The position numbers and the translations under genes are program-made. Shown here piece after piece: positions 43,446-53,783 of a stretch of DNA of 64,000 nucleotides. Under the pieces are notes generated by a model that did no database searches, was not told the origin of the DNA, and saw nothing but the letters and a program-made list of their open reading frames with translations. How positions within the stretch are numbered: position 1 is the first letter of the stretch; every line of letters begins with the position of its first letter. The DNA lies in NCBI RefSeq assembly GCF_029784135.1, contig NC_073744.1:106446266-106510265 (forward strand), read 5' to 3'. This DNA comes from Toxorhynchites rutilus septentrionalis. Its lineage: Eukaryota > Arthropoda > Insecta > Diptera > Culicidae.

Positions 43446-43461
43446 GGTCCTTTTCAGGATC
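43446..43461 (+). promoter_or_regulatory. Orphan histone-type stem-loop on the opposite strand
   Basis: Plus strand GGTCCTTTTCAGGATC: six pairs including one G-U, with a TTTC loop. It points away from relic b, as a divergent second histone gene would. Only a promoter-like stretch and ~150 bp of non-histone sequence lie between the two, so a partner gene body seems to have been lost. Confidence 0.55.
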
Positions 43462-44042
43462 ACAAAATTATCTTCAATCTAAAGAGTTTATTGTTTTGTT
43501 GTCACTCGATATCCCCATCTTGTTCGGCTAAACCTTTCTGTTTAGCGATTGCATTTGCCACTCGCCTCAGCTTTCACAGTTGGAAAATTTCTTCCCATCC
43601 AGCTTGTGACATATTTTACAATAAATTACATTCAATGGCACGTCGCATTACCACCACTCAGTATCGGATTGGAGGTAATTTTAACCTGTAATTGAATATT
43701 TGCGAAGACAGTGGTACAGTGTCGGCATTCAATGTGGGGTCATAATTTGGACCCCGAACTCTATGTTTACAAAAATGTCCAACTAAATATGTCGCATTAC
43801 AGGTCCGTCCAATTAGCTAAATGTCGAGATAAGTGTAAATTACTGTACTTTCAATCTAGAAGCAATTTAAGAATTGGTGAAAATCAATAAGCTCAGAACA
43901 ACTGCCAAATTCACATACTCAAACAAATGATCTCCTGGCAAACAAATTATGAAAAAATCAATTTGTGTTTTATTATTATTTTGGATATTGTTTTAGAAAG
44001 CATTGAACAGTATTTCCTAAACTCTTTTTTGGAAGGTTTAAT

Positions 44043-44058
44043 GGCCCTGAAAAGCGCC
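44043..44058 (-). promoter_or_regulatory. Degenerate histone-type 3' stem-loop (M2, unit 2)
   Basis: Minus strand GGCGCTTTTCAGGGCC, the same one-mismatch variant as in the other unit-2 copies. Confidence 0.65.
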
Positions 44059-44299
44059 TTGTTTTATGGAATGGTTCCAATTTAGAAAACTTTGTACTCG
44101 TGGTTTTGAAAAAACCATTTCGAACGCCCTCGATGCCGCCTTGTTCTGGATTTGCCACCAAAGCAGATTGATAAAAAAAAACATTTTTTCTTCTGCTACC
44201 AGCTGCCGTTTTGCGATTGCGTTTGCCACTTGCCACTCGCTGCAAATGCTAGTTGTCTTGATGTCCTCCGAATGTGTTCTGATCCGAATGCAGTTTTTT

Positions 44300-44417
44300 T
44301 AATCGTCGCGAGCAGCTTTACCAGCTAACTCGATCACTTCGGCGGCCGAAACTAAACACGGTTCGAGCGGGATTTTGCCTTTCCCTTCACTTTTCCTCCT
44401 TTGCTATGTCCTGACAT
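44300..44417 (-). pseudogene. Histone H2A pseudogene (relic c, internally deleted)
   Basis: The ATG at 44417 opens [19 protein letters not shown], clearly an H2A N-tail. The next ~150 bases of histone fold are deleted. The remainder joins to EVIELAGKAAR (EVLELAGNAAR-like), ending near 44300. Upstream at 44447-44670 are the same TATA/CCAAT-like sequences as in relics a, d and f. Confidence 0.8.
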
Positions 44418-44938
44418 GGCTGCTTGTGTTGGTTTGTTGATGTGATGTGATGCGAAACAATGTGGTGTACGGTTTGGATGAGAATGATCGTTACGGCAGC
44501 GGAGCGGGGATTTTTAAGCTGACTGGCTGGCTCGAGAATTACGCATGTGTGAGACTGCGACCAATGTTTCGTTCATTTTTTTCTTTTTCCTTTCCAATCG
44601 TGCTTCATTCTATTTCGCTGCTGCTCTGGTTGCCCGTTTTGGTCGGTACGATTTGAGGAGCACAAAATGGACCAATCAAAAATGGGCACATAGTGCATTT
44701 TGACAATGCTTGATATTTCACAATTATTCAATTATTTATCTCAAGAAAAATGAAATGTTATTCGTTATGATAGATGCGTAGATATATTTCCTATCAATTG
44801 ATGCAAAAACCTTTGCGATCTATTGAGAAATGCTCGAGTTATAAGCGTTCCAAATCTTGCAATTTTTCCTACTTGTTCAGTGCCTAGATTTCCATTTCAC
44901 CCCCTATATCTTCCGGTTAGACGTAGTCCTACGTCAAA

Positions 44939-45351
44939 ATATATACTACATACAATTAAGTTTCCTAACAACGCTAACAACGTAATATATCCAATAGATT
45001 TCGCTTTGTCAATCCAATTCGCCTAAGCTGAAATCTATTGTACAATCCATTAGGTCTGCTACTGATATTAATTTAGATCTCTCAATACCTACTTCTTATT
45101 TATCAATGGATTAATTCAGTATTTTTTAATTAATATAAATTTTTGTCGCATTCAATGATTATCCTAAGCATCCGTGGTAAATACCGGCATAAAACAATAA
45201 ACCGAGATGTCAAACCGTTGTAGCTGATGGCTGCCTTTGTTGTGCAGGGCTACCTACATCGTCCGGGTTACCAGCAGGGTTGCCATAATAAACTCTGTAA
45301 TTTTGGTCCCAAGAAATCTATTTATCTGTGTTTTTTCTCAGAAAATCTGTA
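44939..45351. other. Unassigned AT-rich region
   Basis: No gene or named repeat recognised. Confidence 0.4.
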
Positions 45352-45904
45352 TTAACCCTTTGCGGTCGTTTGTCTGCTTTCAGCCACCACAGCAAACAAG
45401 TATACTAATATTATCATTTATGCAAAAATGTATCAGTTCACAATTTTTCTGAACGAATTTTAATGTCTTGTGAGTTTATTGGTTCGTGAAACGATACTAT
45501 TATGTGTAATAGAGAACGGTAATCAGTATAAACATAGGTTGTCATCCATGCTTGAGGAAAGGATTGATGGAAAACTCCATGTATTGCGGCACTGTGTAGA
45601 TGTAAAGAGCATTGGTCTGTATGTTGAAACAGAAAAATAAAAAACGAAAGACGCTAAACTATTTATTTTTGTGATACATGCGAAAGATATCACACGAAGC
45701 AGAATTATGGCAAATATTTTTTAAACAAACATAAACATAAAAACATTGTTTAGTAAATACTTATCAGAAGTTTACAAAAAATGAAAAAAAAACTGTTCAT
45801 CTTTCATAATCTCACAAAGTTATACATCACTGCTTTTTCGTAAAAAAATAATTGCGATCAGTACGACACACATATCGAAATTTAATAGGACCACAAAGGG
45901 TTAA
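45352..45904. mobile_element. TTAA MITE (piggyBac-like), 553 bp
   Basis: TTAA duplications at 45352-45355 and 45901-45904 flank inverted ends CCCTTTGCGGTC and, inverted, CCCTTTGTGGTC. The interior is AT-rich and non-coding. TTAA targets are characteristic of piggyBac-type elements. Confidence 0.65.
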
Positions 45905-46391
45905 ATTTATTAGTTCAATCTTAAAGCATAAACTTAGCTTTAGTATAATTGATAGTCATAGTTATTATGAACTTGGCGATGTTGATGGTATCCATGTAAA
46001 AAACGTAATCACTGTGCTTTAGTAGGACTAAGATAGACAGTGTTATTTATTTATTGTAAAGTTATCCGATGACGCAGACTTTTGCATTTTTTCGCCTTAG
46101 ATTGAACATTAGAAAGCAGTACTGCACGCTACATATGAATGATAAAATGACTCTCATTCAGACTGATTCCAATCTTTTTTTTTAGACTTTCAGCCTTCTG
46201 GGCTGGTTCGTCTCAGCAATAACGACCGAAACCATGCCGCGATGTGCGATTACAATAAATTTTAATTTATTTTACATGCACATACGGACTAGCAACTAAC
46301 AATAGTACCATAAACAAGAAACAAATTTCATCACGAGAGTTTCCACACATTAGAGCTTTTGTTTTTTTTTGACGTAGAACTACGTCTTTTA
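45905..46391. other. Unassigned region
   Basis: AT-rich, no gene recognised. It ends with the palindrome GACGTAGAACTACGTC at 46371-46386. Confidence 0.4.
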
Positions 46392-46520
46392 TTAACCCTT
46401 TCCCGTACAACATCGAGTCTCACTCGTGGTGTACTTGCATAACATAGGGCGCTAGAACCCTCAGCAGAGTAATGAAATCACTTGATATGTGATTTATTAA
46501 ATAATACGGGAAGGGGTTAA
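46392..46520. mobile_element. TTAA MITE (piggyBac-like), 129 bp
   Basis: TTAA at both ends, with inverted termini CCCTTTCCCGTA and, inverted, CCCCTTCCCGTA (11 of 12). Non-coding. Confidence 0.7.
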
Positions 46521-47149
46521 GGTTGCCAAATCATAAAAAAATATAGGAGGTTGTGTTCAAGATATGACCGCATTGTTGACGTAGAACTACGCTGTTATTT
46601 TTTATAAGTCGCTTGTTTATACCTTCGGATATAATTCTATGATGCTGAATCAGTAGAATCAGTTGACGATAATTGATTGATGATTCATTCTTGCCCTCGC
46701 AAAACAATACACTAGCTGATCGTATGTTGCAATTTATTTCATGTCAATGCATTGAAAATTTACCTCGAACGCTATTCCGGTTGCCTTTTTCGCAATTGAC
46801 ATAGACTCGGCTACAGTCGATTATACACATGTTGCACCAGCACCATTATTCCACATCTCATAACTACATCAATATATCTTTGGCACCCTATGGAAACAAC
46901 AACAATGACAACACTTGCAAGTATCAAATATCATGCTACATGTTATTTAGTATTGCCTCAAAGCAATCGCACCTCTAGGCATCGTTCGTACAACGTAAAC
47001 CAAGCGCCAAACAAGCGTTCGTCATAGCATGCATACATAGCCATACATTGGTGGCTTGAAACTACTAGCAATATAAACACTTCTCATCATTTTGCGCTAT
47101 TCTCAAACGAAACGCTTCTGTTAATATTACTGGCCTCGAAAAAAGTTGC
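46521..47149. other. Unassigned region
   Basis: No gene recognised. It contains an imperfect copy of the palindrome (GACGTAGAACTACGCT, 46578-46593). Confidence 0.4.
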
Positions 47150-47931
47150 ATTACTTTCTCATGATCGAGAGGAGCGCAGCTGTCACCCTTAGTGGAGGAA
47201 GTTTTGCTACTGGTAAGCGAAACCTAATCACATACAAAATTCCAGAACGACATTTACTTGGTGAATAAACAAGCGAAATAAACTCTTTTTGTTAATATCA
47301 ACAACCTCGAGAACAGCAGCAATGCTTCATTATGATCAATATTAGCGCAAATGCAATCCTAGTTGAAGGCAGTTTTGCGACTGGTACGCGAACCCAAATA
47401 ATTTATATCATTTCAGTAAGACATTCAAGATGCTTGGTATTCCCCAAATAATTTTTTGACGCACAACCTTAACGCCTGCTTCGCCATAATGTCAGTTTAA
47501 TGCATTGATGCATTCTCAAAGGCACCAACGAAGCCCTTATGATGACGGAAAACAAACAACGTTAACTACTTGGAAAAAGACTGAGTTATGCCACACAGTT
47601 TGTACTCTGCTGTAACACCCATCAATGCGAATTCGTCGATGAGTTTGTGAAGAGCGACCGCTTTCACCGCCAGCGGGGGGAGCTTGATTTTGGTTGCTGC
47701 CTAGGTAACGGCGTTTACATTTTCGACCGACGCGCCGAAATCGCATACTTCGCTGTTGTTCGATGCGGTGTCACACTCGCGAGAGCTCGGATCAGTTCGA
47801 GCGCTTTTCACTGCATCAACATCGCGTGCATCATTAGTTGACGCTCGCCTCGAAATTTGATTGCCCCTGACAATGCGTTCGTTTTTTGCAGGCCTTCCTC
47901 TGCCTTCCTCTTCTTCTTGCTCATCACACAC
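47150..47931 (-). pseudogene. ORF1/gag-like relic with repeated 3' tail
   Basis: On the minus strand an open frame from the ATG at 47931 runs to 47566 with a single TAG at 47703. The N-terminus is acidic, then Arg-rich (GRGRPAKN). The end has a LPPLAVKAV...LIDEF...EYKL stretch resembling the domain preceding the zinc knuckles in LINE gag-like proteins. The following 47150-47565 is non-coding and reappears inverted at 55795-56200, with an internal ~180 bp tandem repeat. I cannot name the family. It may be a non-autonomous retroelement. Confidence 0.4.
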
Positions 47932-48244
47932 TACGCGAAGCGTTCAATTTATGATGCAGAAAGAAAAACACACGATATGAATAACGCGAAAAACGAACAG
48001 GTAACCAAACGACGATATCGAGTTGGATATTACCATTGGTGCCTGGTTTCAATCTTAGATCGAAGCGCAGCGAAAGCAAAGTGAACTGTATTGCTCAACA
48101 GTCGGATGCCGAATGAAAGTTTGCCTCAGCGAGATTCACTGTCTATACTCTAGGCAAGTATTCTCCTTCATTCTTCTACTTTTCCTTTGTTCACAGAGAC
48201 TTTAAATCCTACGTTTTCCCTTTCGTTGGTCGTCGATAAGTTGC
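47932..48244. other. Unassigned region
   Basis: No gene or repeat recognised. Confidence 0.4.
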
Positions 48245-48773
48245 TCGTTATTGACAGCTCTGTTAGGGAAAGCACATAAATGGACAGAACAAATGTATGG
48301 GAAAATGGAAACGCTTAAAGTTTTCATGAATTTCAACCATTCACAATCTTAGGGAATTTCCGATTTGTTCAGTATGTAAATCGCCAAAATCCGTTCGCGG
48401 CAAAAATGGTTATTAATGTTCACTTTATTCCGTAAAAACGTGACCTGTTTTCTGATTTGGCACCCTTAATGAAAGACGTAGTTCTACGTCAAAAAACGGA
48501 CACGTTTTTATGAAATAAAGTTAACCTTAATAACTATTTTTGCCGCGAACGGATTTGGCGATCTACATACCAAACGAATCGGAAATTTCCTCAGATTCGT
48601 TTGATATGCTATTCTTTATAATGGTTATAATTTTTATGAATTATAACCATTTACACACACATATCCCCTGGTGTGTAAATGGTTATAATTCATAAAAACT
48701 ATATGCATTTCCATTTTCGCATACATTTGTTCTGCTGATTTGTGAGTTTTTCTACCCGTGCCGTCAATAACGA
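48245..48773. mobile_element. Foldback (long inverted repeat) element
   Basis: Ends TCGTTATTGACAG and CCGTCAATAACGA are inverted. The arms (about 48245-48465 and 48495-48773) pair over most of their length. The centre holds the palindrome GACGTAGTTCTACGTC (48475-48490), and a smaller nested hairpin lies at 48615-48700. It has no coding capacity. One arm is repeated at 31640-31890. Confidence 0.7.
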
Positions 48774-50079
48774 GTTAGTTTGGGACTTTTTTTTTCTCCC
48801 GGGTGTAGTTTTAAGCCCCCCTTCTTCGCGTGTGATACACTCGTGCTTGCTTGCTAAGTGAGAGAGCCGATAGGAACAGAGCGGAACAGAGTGGAATGTT
48901 TTATTGAGAGAAAATAGCGTCTCCCGTTTCTACCGCTGTTGCTACAATAACGGGAATATGAACATCAACCAACGCGTAGTTTTAGTTTGAGTGCGTACCG
49001 CTGTGGAAATATCACCATGTACCTCGGAGGAATTGTAAACATCATTAATTGGCAGCAACCCAAGCTAAGTTCTTCTAAAATTTTTGAAAAAGTTAATCAT
49101 TTAAATGAATTTATTCTTTAATTATCTAACTCATTAAGTCATTAATTTATCGTTCTTTTATCCTTTAATTCTTCCGTTTTTAGCTCTTTAGCTCTTCGAT
49201 TAAGTTCAGAGTCTATATTAAGCTGCGGATGTGCGAGAATGTGGCCGTACGGAGTGGTTTGTTTATGTTCGCCAGTTGTGCAATCAAGTTTTCGTTAGAG
49301 CTCGGATCCACTATCACCATAGCCTTCAATGCTATTATATTGGATCGGACTACATACGAGGATTTGACTGTACGGTGACTGGCGAGGAGAGTTAGAATAT
49401 TTTGTACACTCGATGTGTGTGGGGCGAGGAGGCAGTTGCGGCCGCACCGGTACAGTTTTGTGTAATTGTTTACTTCTCGCGATTGCATACGATTCGTGGG
49501 GCTGCATTTTTGCACTCATGGTTACCTTCTATCCCAAAGATAACTCTTCGTCGTCGCGACTGGAGTTTGATAGAGAATATGCGCGAACAACGGAATATAT
49601 CGTAGATCCGATTGACTGTAGAGGAGTTTCTTCGGTTGCCTTCTTAGGTTTCCCAAAAATAACTCTCTGTCGTCGTGATTGAAAAAAAATACACTCGATT
49701 GATAATAATGTATATAGCCGGTCCAATTTTTTTACAGGGTTTCCTTTTCAGGATACCTAAAGATAATCTATGCAGCATGTAGTGACATAGAAGATTTACA
49801 TAATCACATCGCTTACCGCAGTGAATCCTGATTTTTCATAACCATACCCACATCCATGACTTCGTTTACTGTTTTGTTGACAAAGTTGATTGCTCTTTCT
49901 GTTCGCTGTGTTTTGATTATTTTTTGTGTGCCAATAGCCTTTATTTACGTTTTTTTGGTCTACTGCGGTCGCTTTTATGTTCATGCAAAGGCTTGTGCTG
50001 AATGAATAAGTTTATTTGGTGAAAATATTGAGAATTAGTGCAACGAAAAAGTGAAGTGTTTTTGTTGTTCTATTTACTG
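48774..50079. other. Unassigned region
   Basis: No convincing gene. Short similar blocks occur near 49523, 49640 and 49737 (GGTTNCCTTCT... AAAGATAA/AAAATAA), spaced ~100 bp: a weak tandem pattern. Confidence 0.4.
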
Positions 50080-51271
50080 CGAGTACGTCATTGTCCCCCT
50101 TTTTCGCTCGTTTCTCGCAAGACGGGTCTATGGTACTAGGTGAGGCCGTTTCGTCACTAAGTTGGTTAGGGGAGCGGTATATGAAAACAGTACGGAAGAA
50201 AGCAGAAGGGGAATTATTTCCTTGAAGCGTGAAAGAGACAGACTGATCAGGAGCGAGCTTCGGCACTAGCGTATTGTGTTTTGTTTACAAGCAAAACACA
50301 GTAGACTTCCAAGATGGCTGAAGAGTGGTTTTAGCAAGTTGGCCCACCTTAGGATATACTTCTACGCGCCTTGGTTTCTCGCTTCTCAGCGCCATCTGTT
50401 TGCGAAGTAGTGCTAAGAAATCGCACGCAAGCTTGTTCAGAATAGAATAAACTGGTTCCCGATCGCAACGCAGTAATAATCGTTGAATTGAAAAATAAAC
50501 CAATAGGTGGAATTTGAACGCACAATGGTTTGCACTCACTGCAATAAAAAAGTTGTTGATTCTGAACGAATCGTCTGCCAAGGCTTTTGTGGGAGATTAT
50601 TCCATATGATTTGTGCTAAGGTGGACCTGCCTCTAATGGATCAATTAGGGCTGTACGATGGGAACGTAAATAGTCCAGCTGTGCTGGACTATTTTCAAAT
50701 GTAAATTTCCGCACCATGCTTGCAAACAGCAAAACTGTTGAGGATTCCGAAGCCACCAAATCGCTGAAAGACGATATCAGTAAGCTGAGCGAGGCAGTCG
50801 TTGCTCTTTCTGCAAAAGTCGACACGAACGCTCAGGGCAATCCGTTTCAAAATAATATCAGCCCATGGATAAGACAGAAACGGCTTGAAGCGCCAACCTC
50901 GTACAAGCGACGACGCAGCGATACTGGAAGTCCGGTTAAGATTCCGTCAGCTCCGACCAGAACATGCGGGACAAAACCGATGACTGAGAAAGTTAAAACG
51001 GTCCAGCCGAAGGAAGACCTGTTATGGATCTATCTTTCAGCCTTTGACCCATCGACGGAAGAAAGCGATATTGCGACGCTGGTTCGGGAATGCTTGGAGT
51101 TGAGTGGCGAGGCAGGAGTGAAGATCGTAAAACTTATTCCCAAGGGCAAAGAGCCAAGCAGTTTGAGCTTCGTGCCCTTCAAAGTCGGAGTCAGCAAGCA
51201 ATTGGAAGAAATAGCCTTATGCAGCGATTCGTGGCCACAGAACGTAGTTTTTCGTGTGTTCGAAGAGCGTT
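50080..51271 (+). pseudogene. CR1/T1-like LINE 5' UTR and ORF1 (truncated)
   Basis: From the ATG at 50525 there is a PHD-like finger: CTHC, CQGFCGRLFH, IC. A ~30 bp hairpin insertion (50669-50693) then breaks the frame. The frame 50716-51271 continues with a coiled-coil segment (SKLSEAVVALSAKVD), a basic linker, and a folded domain with WIYLSAFDPSTEESDI and SLSFVPFKVG typical of CR1/T1-type ORF1 proteins of mosquitoes. The protein binds element RNA. The ORF is cut at 51272 by an H2A module, and no ORF2 follows. The start of the 5' UTR is uncertain. Confidence 0.7.
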
Positions 51272-51485
51272 CAAAAAAGACGGGTGGGTAATGTCGGGGA
51301 CATAACCGGAGTGACGTAGGACTATACACAGGGGACAGCTTTTGTTAAATATATATTTTAAATATATTGTTTTATTTTCTTCTCCTACGTGAATACCTAC
51401 CTATCTACCTGAAAAATGGATTAGTTTACTGTTTACTCTTTATGAACATGTTGATGGTTCTGAAAAGAACCTTTGGTGTTGTTTT
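51272..51485 (+). mobile_element. H2A-module left end, solo, plus orientation
   Basis: Repeats the first ~210 bp of modules M1 and M2, including a perfect histone-type stem-loop near 51465 (minus strand GGTTCTTTTCAGAACC). It is joined directly to the right end of module M3 in inverted orientation. Confidence 0.75.
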
Positions 51486-52001
51486 GACGTAGGACTACGT
51501 CTAACCGGAAGATATAGGGGGTGAAATGGAAATCTAGGCACTGAACAAGTAAGAAAAAATGCAAGATTTGGAACGCTTATTACTCGAGCATTTCTCAATA
51601 GATCGCTGAGGTTTTTGCATCAATTGATAGGAAATATATCTACGCATCTATCATAACGAATAACATTTCATTTTTCTTGAGATAAATAATTGAATAATTG
51701 TGAAATATCAAGCATTGTCAAAATGCACTATGTGCCCATTTTTGATTGGTCCATTTTGTGCTCCTCAAATCGTACCGACCAAAACGGGCAGCCAGAGCAG
51801 CAGCGAAATAGAATGAAGCACGATTGGAAAGGAAAAAGAAAAAAAAGAACGAAACATTGGTCGCAGTCTCACACATGCGTAATTCTCGAGCCAGCCAGTC
51901 AGCTTAAAAATCCCCGCTCCGCTGCCGTAACGATCATTCTCATTCAAACCGTACACCACATCGGTTCGCATCACAACACATCAACAAACCAACCCAACCC
52001 T

Positions 52002-52203
52002 GGACATGGTAAAGGAGGAAAAGTGAAGGGAAAGGCAAAATCCCGCTCGAACCGTGTTGATCTGGAGTTCCCCGCAAGGGTAGCTAGGCCGAGCGCGTTA
52101 GTACCAGTGTACCAGTCCACCTAGTCGGCGTTATATAGTTTCGGCCGCCGAAGTGATCGAGTTAGCTGGCAAAGCTGCTCGCGACGATAAGAAAACCCGC
52201 ATT
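52002..52203 (+). pseudogene. Histone H2A pseudogene (relic d)
   Basis: [18 protein letters not shown] reads cleanly from 52002 (the start codon is lost), then LEFP, a deletion, and [12 protein letters not shown] in a shifted register corresponding to ERIGAGAPVYL. After a slip, EVIELAGKAARDDKKTRI ends near 52203. This is H2A from the N-tail to the docking helix with a ~20-residue gap. The upstream segment (51760-51975) has CCAAT and TATA-like sequences. Confidence 0.82.
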
Positions 52204-52439
52204 CGGAACAGAACACATTCGGTTCGGTGGACATCAAGACAACAGGCAGTTGCAGCGAGTGGCGAGTGGCAAACGCAATCGCAAAACGGCATCAGGTAGC
52301 AGAAGAAAAAAGTTTGTTCTTTATACAAACTGCTTTGGTGGCAAATCCAGAACAAGGCGGCATCGAGGGCGTTCGAAATGGTTTTTTTTCAAAACCACGA
52401 GTACAAAGTTTTCTAAATTGGAACCATTCCATAAAACAA

Positions 52440-52455
52440 GGCGCTTTTCAGGGCC
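52440..52455 (+). promoter_or_regulatory. Degenerate histone-type 3' stem-loop (M3, unit 2)
   Basis: GGCGCTTTTCAGGGCC, one stem mismatch. It lies ~240 bases downstream of relic d, in the sense direction. Confidence 0.7.
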
Positions 52456-53302
52456 ATTAAACCTTCCAAAAAAGAGTTTAGGAAATACAGTTCAATGCTT
52501 TCTAAAACATTATCCGAAATAATAATAAAACATAAATTGATTTTTTCTTAATTTGTTTGCCAGGATCTGATGAGTATGTGAATTTGGCAGTTGTTCTGAG
52601 CTTATTGATAGTTGGGGACTTTCCTGATTATTCAATTTTCACCAATTCTTAAATTGTTTCCAGATTGAAAGAACAGTAATTTACAATTAGTTCGACATTT
52701 AGCTAATTGGACGGACATGTAATGCGACTTATTTAGTTGGACATTTGTGAACATAGAGATCCAAATTATGACCCCACATTGAAAGTCGACACTGTCCACT
52801 GTCATCGCAAATGTTCCATTACAGGTTAAAATCGCCTCCAATGCGACACTGAGTGGCGCTTCGGCACGTCGCATTGAATGTAATTTACTGTACAACATGT
52901 CACAAAGCTGGATGGGAAGAAATTTTCCAACTGTGAAAGCTGTGGCGAGTGGCAACAAATCGCTAAACAGGAAGGTTTAGCCGAACAAGATGGGGATATC
53001 GAGTGATAACAAAACAATAAACTCTTTAGATTGAAGATAATTTTGTGATCCTGAAAGGACCCTTTTTAGCCTGCATGTGAATCTAACGAGCGAACAAATC
53101 GTAATGAATGTATTTTTTTGCAATCGCTCCCTTTTAACGCTCATTCGTTCGTCTCGTTGGACTCGCCCCTCTGGCTGAGTCTGCCGATTTGTCTCTATCC
53201 TGTGAGTGTGTACCGCTAGAGTATAAAACACGCGGACCCCAAAAAAATATCTTATTTTCTTTCAAACCGTAAACCCGTGTGGTTGTACGGCATCGGCATC
53301 GT

Positions 53303-53527
53303 GGACGTAACAAAGGAGGACAAGTTAAGGAAAGGCAAAGTCTCACTCGAACCGTGCAGGTCTCCAGTTCCCTATTGGTCGCATTCACTGATTGCTCCGC
53401 AAGGGTAACTAGGCCGAACGGATTGGTGCCGGAGCACCAGTATACCTAACAGCGATTATAGAGTTTTGGCCGTCGGAGTGCTCGAGTTGGCTTGCAAAGC
53501 TGCTCACGACAATCAGAAAACCCGCAT
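53303..53527 (+). pseudogene. Histone H2A pseudogene (relic e)
   Basis: GRNKGGQVK, a 1-base deletion, then [26 protein letters not shown], a stop where Tyr is expected, AERIGAGAPVYLTAIIEF, a frame slip, and VLELACKAAHDNQKTRI ending near 53527. This is the best-preserved relic: about 85 residues can be followed in order. Upstream at about 53220 is GTATAAAAC. The C-terminal docking tail is missing. It is a pseudogene by stops and indels. Confidence 0.85.
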
Positions 53528-53767
53528 CAAGAACAGAGCAGCTTCGGTTCGGCGCTCATCAAGGCAACAATTAGTTTCAGTGAGTGGCAAAGTGTTTCTC
53601 CGGCACGTCGCATTAAATGTAATTTACTGAACAATATGTCACAAGCTGGATGGGAATAAATTTTCCAACTGTGAAAGCTGTGGCGAGTGGCAAACGCAAT
53701 AGCTAAACAGGAAGGTTTAACCGAAGAAGATGGGAATATCAAGTGATAACAAAAACACAACACCAAA

Positions 53768-53783
53768 GGTTTTTTTCAGAACC
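53768..53783 (+). promoter_or_regulatory. Histone-type 3' stem-loop, degraded (M3, unit 1)
   Basis: GGTTTTTTTCAGAACC: same position as the perfect stem-loop of other copies, with one stem change. Confidence 0.6.

Larger units (their letters stand above)
42584..44938 (-). mobile_element. H2A-bearing repeat module M2 (most complete)
   Basis: Left end AAAAAAGACGGGTGGGTAATG; right end TTCCGGTTAGACGTAGTCCT followed by ACGTC, i.e. the terminal palindrome at 44920-44935. Inside are two diverged units in tandem. Each has a histone-type stem-loop, a spacer (TCACTCGATAT...CAGTGTCGCATTGGAG type) and an H2A relic with promoter-like sequence: unit 1 at 42584-43480, unit 2 at 43497-44938. No transposase or RT is encoded. 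The same sequence occurs at 13302, 51272 and 53961. Confidence 0.8.

Noticed and set aside
49402..49682. Small open frames near 49400-49700 as a host gene
   Set aside because: Two frames overlap on the same strand, with no domain and no splice signals; weak internal repetition is more likely.
51030..51329. Open frames beginning MYSPTSLRLCPRHYPP (also near 13340 and 53910)
   Set aside because: They arise from the non-coding module end read in one frame. The shared peptide reflects the shared repeat, not a gene.
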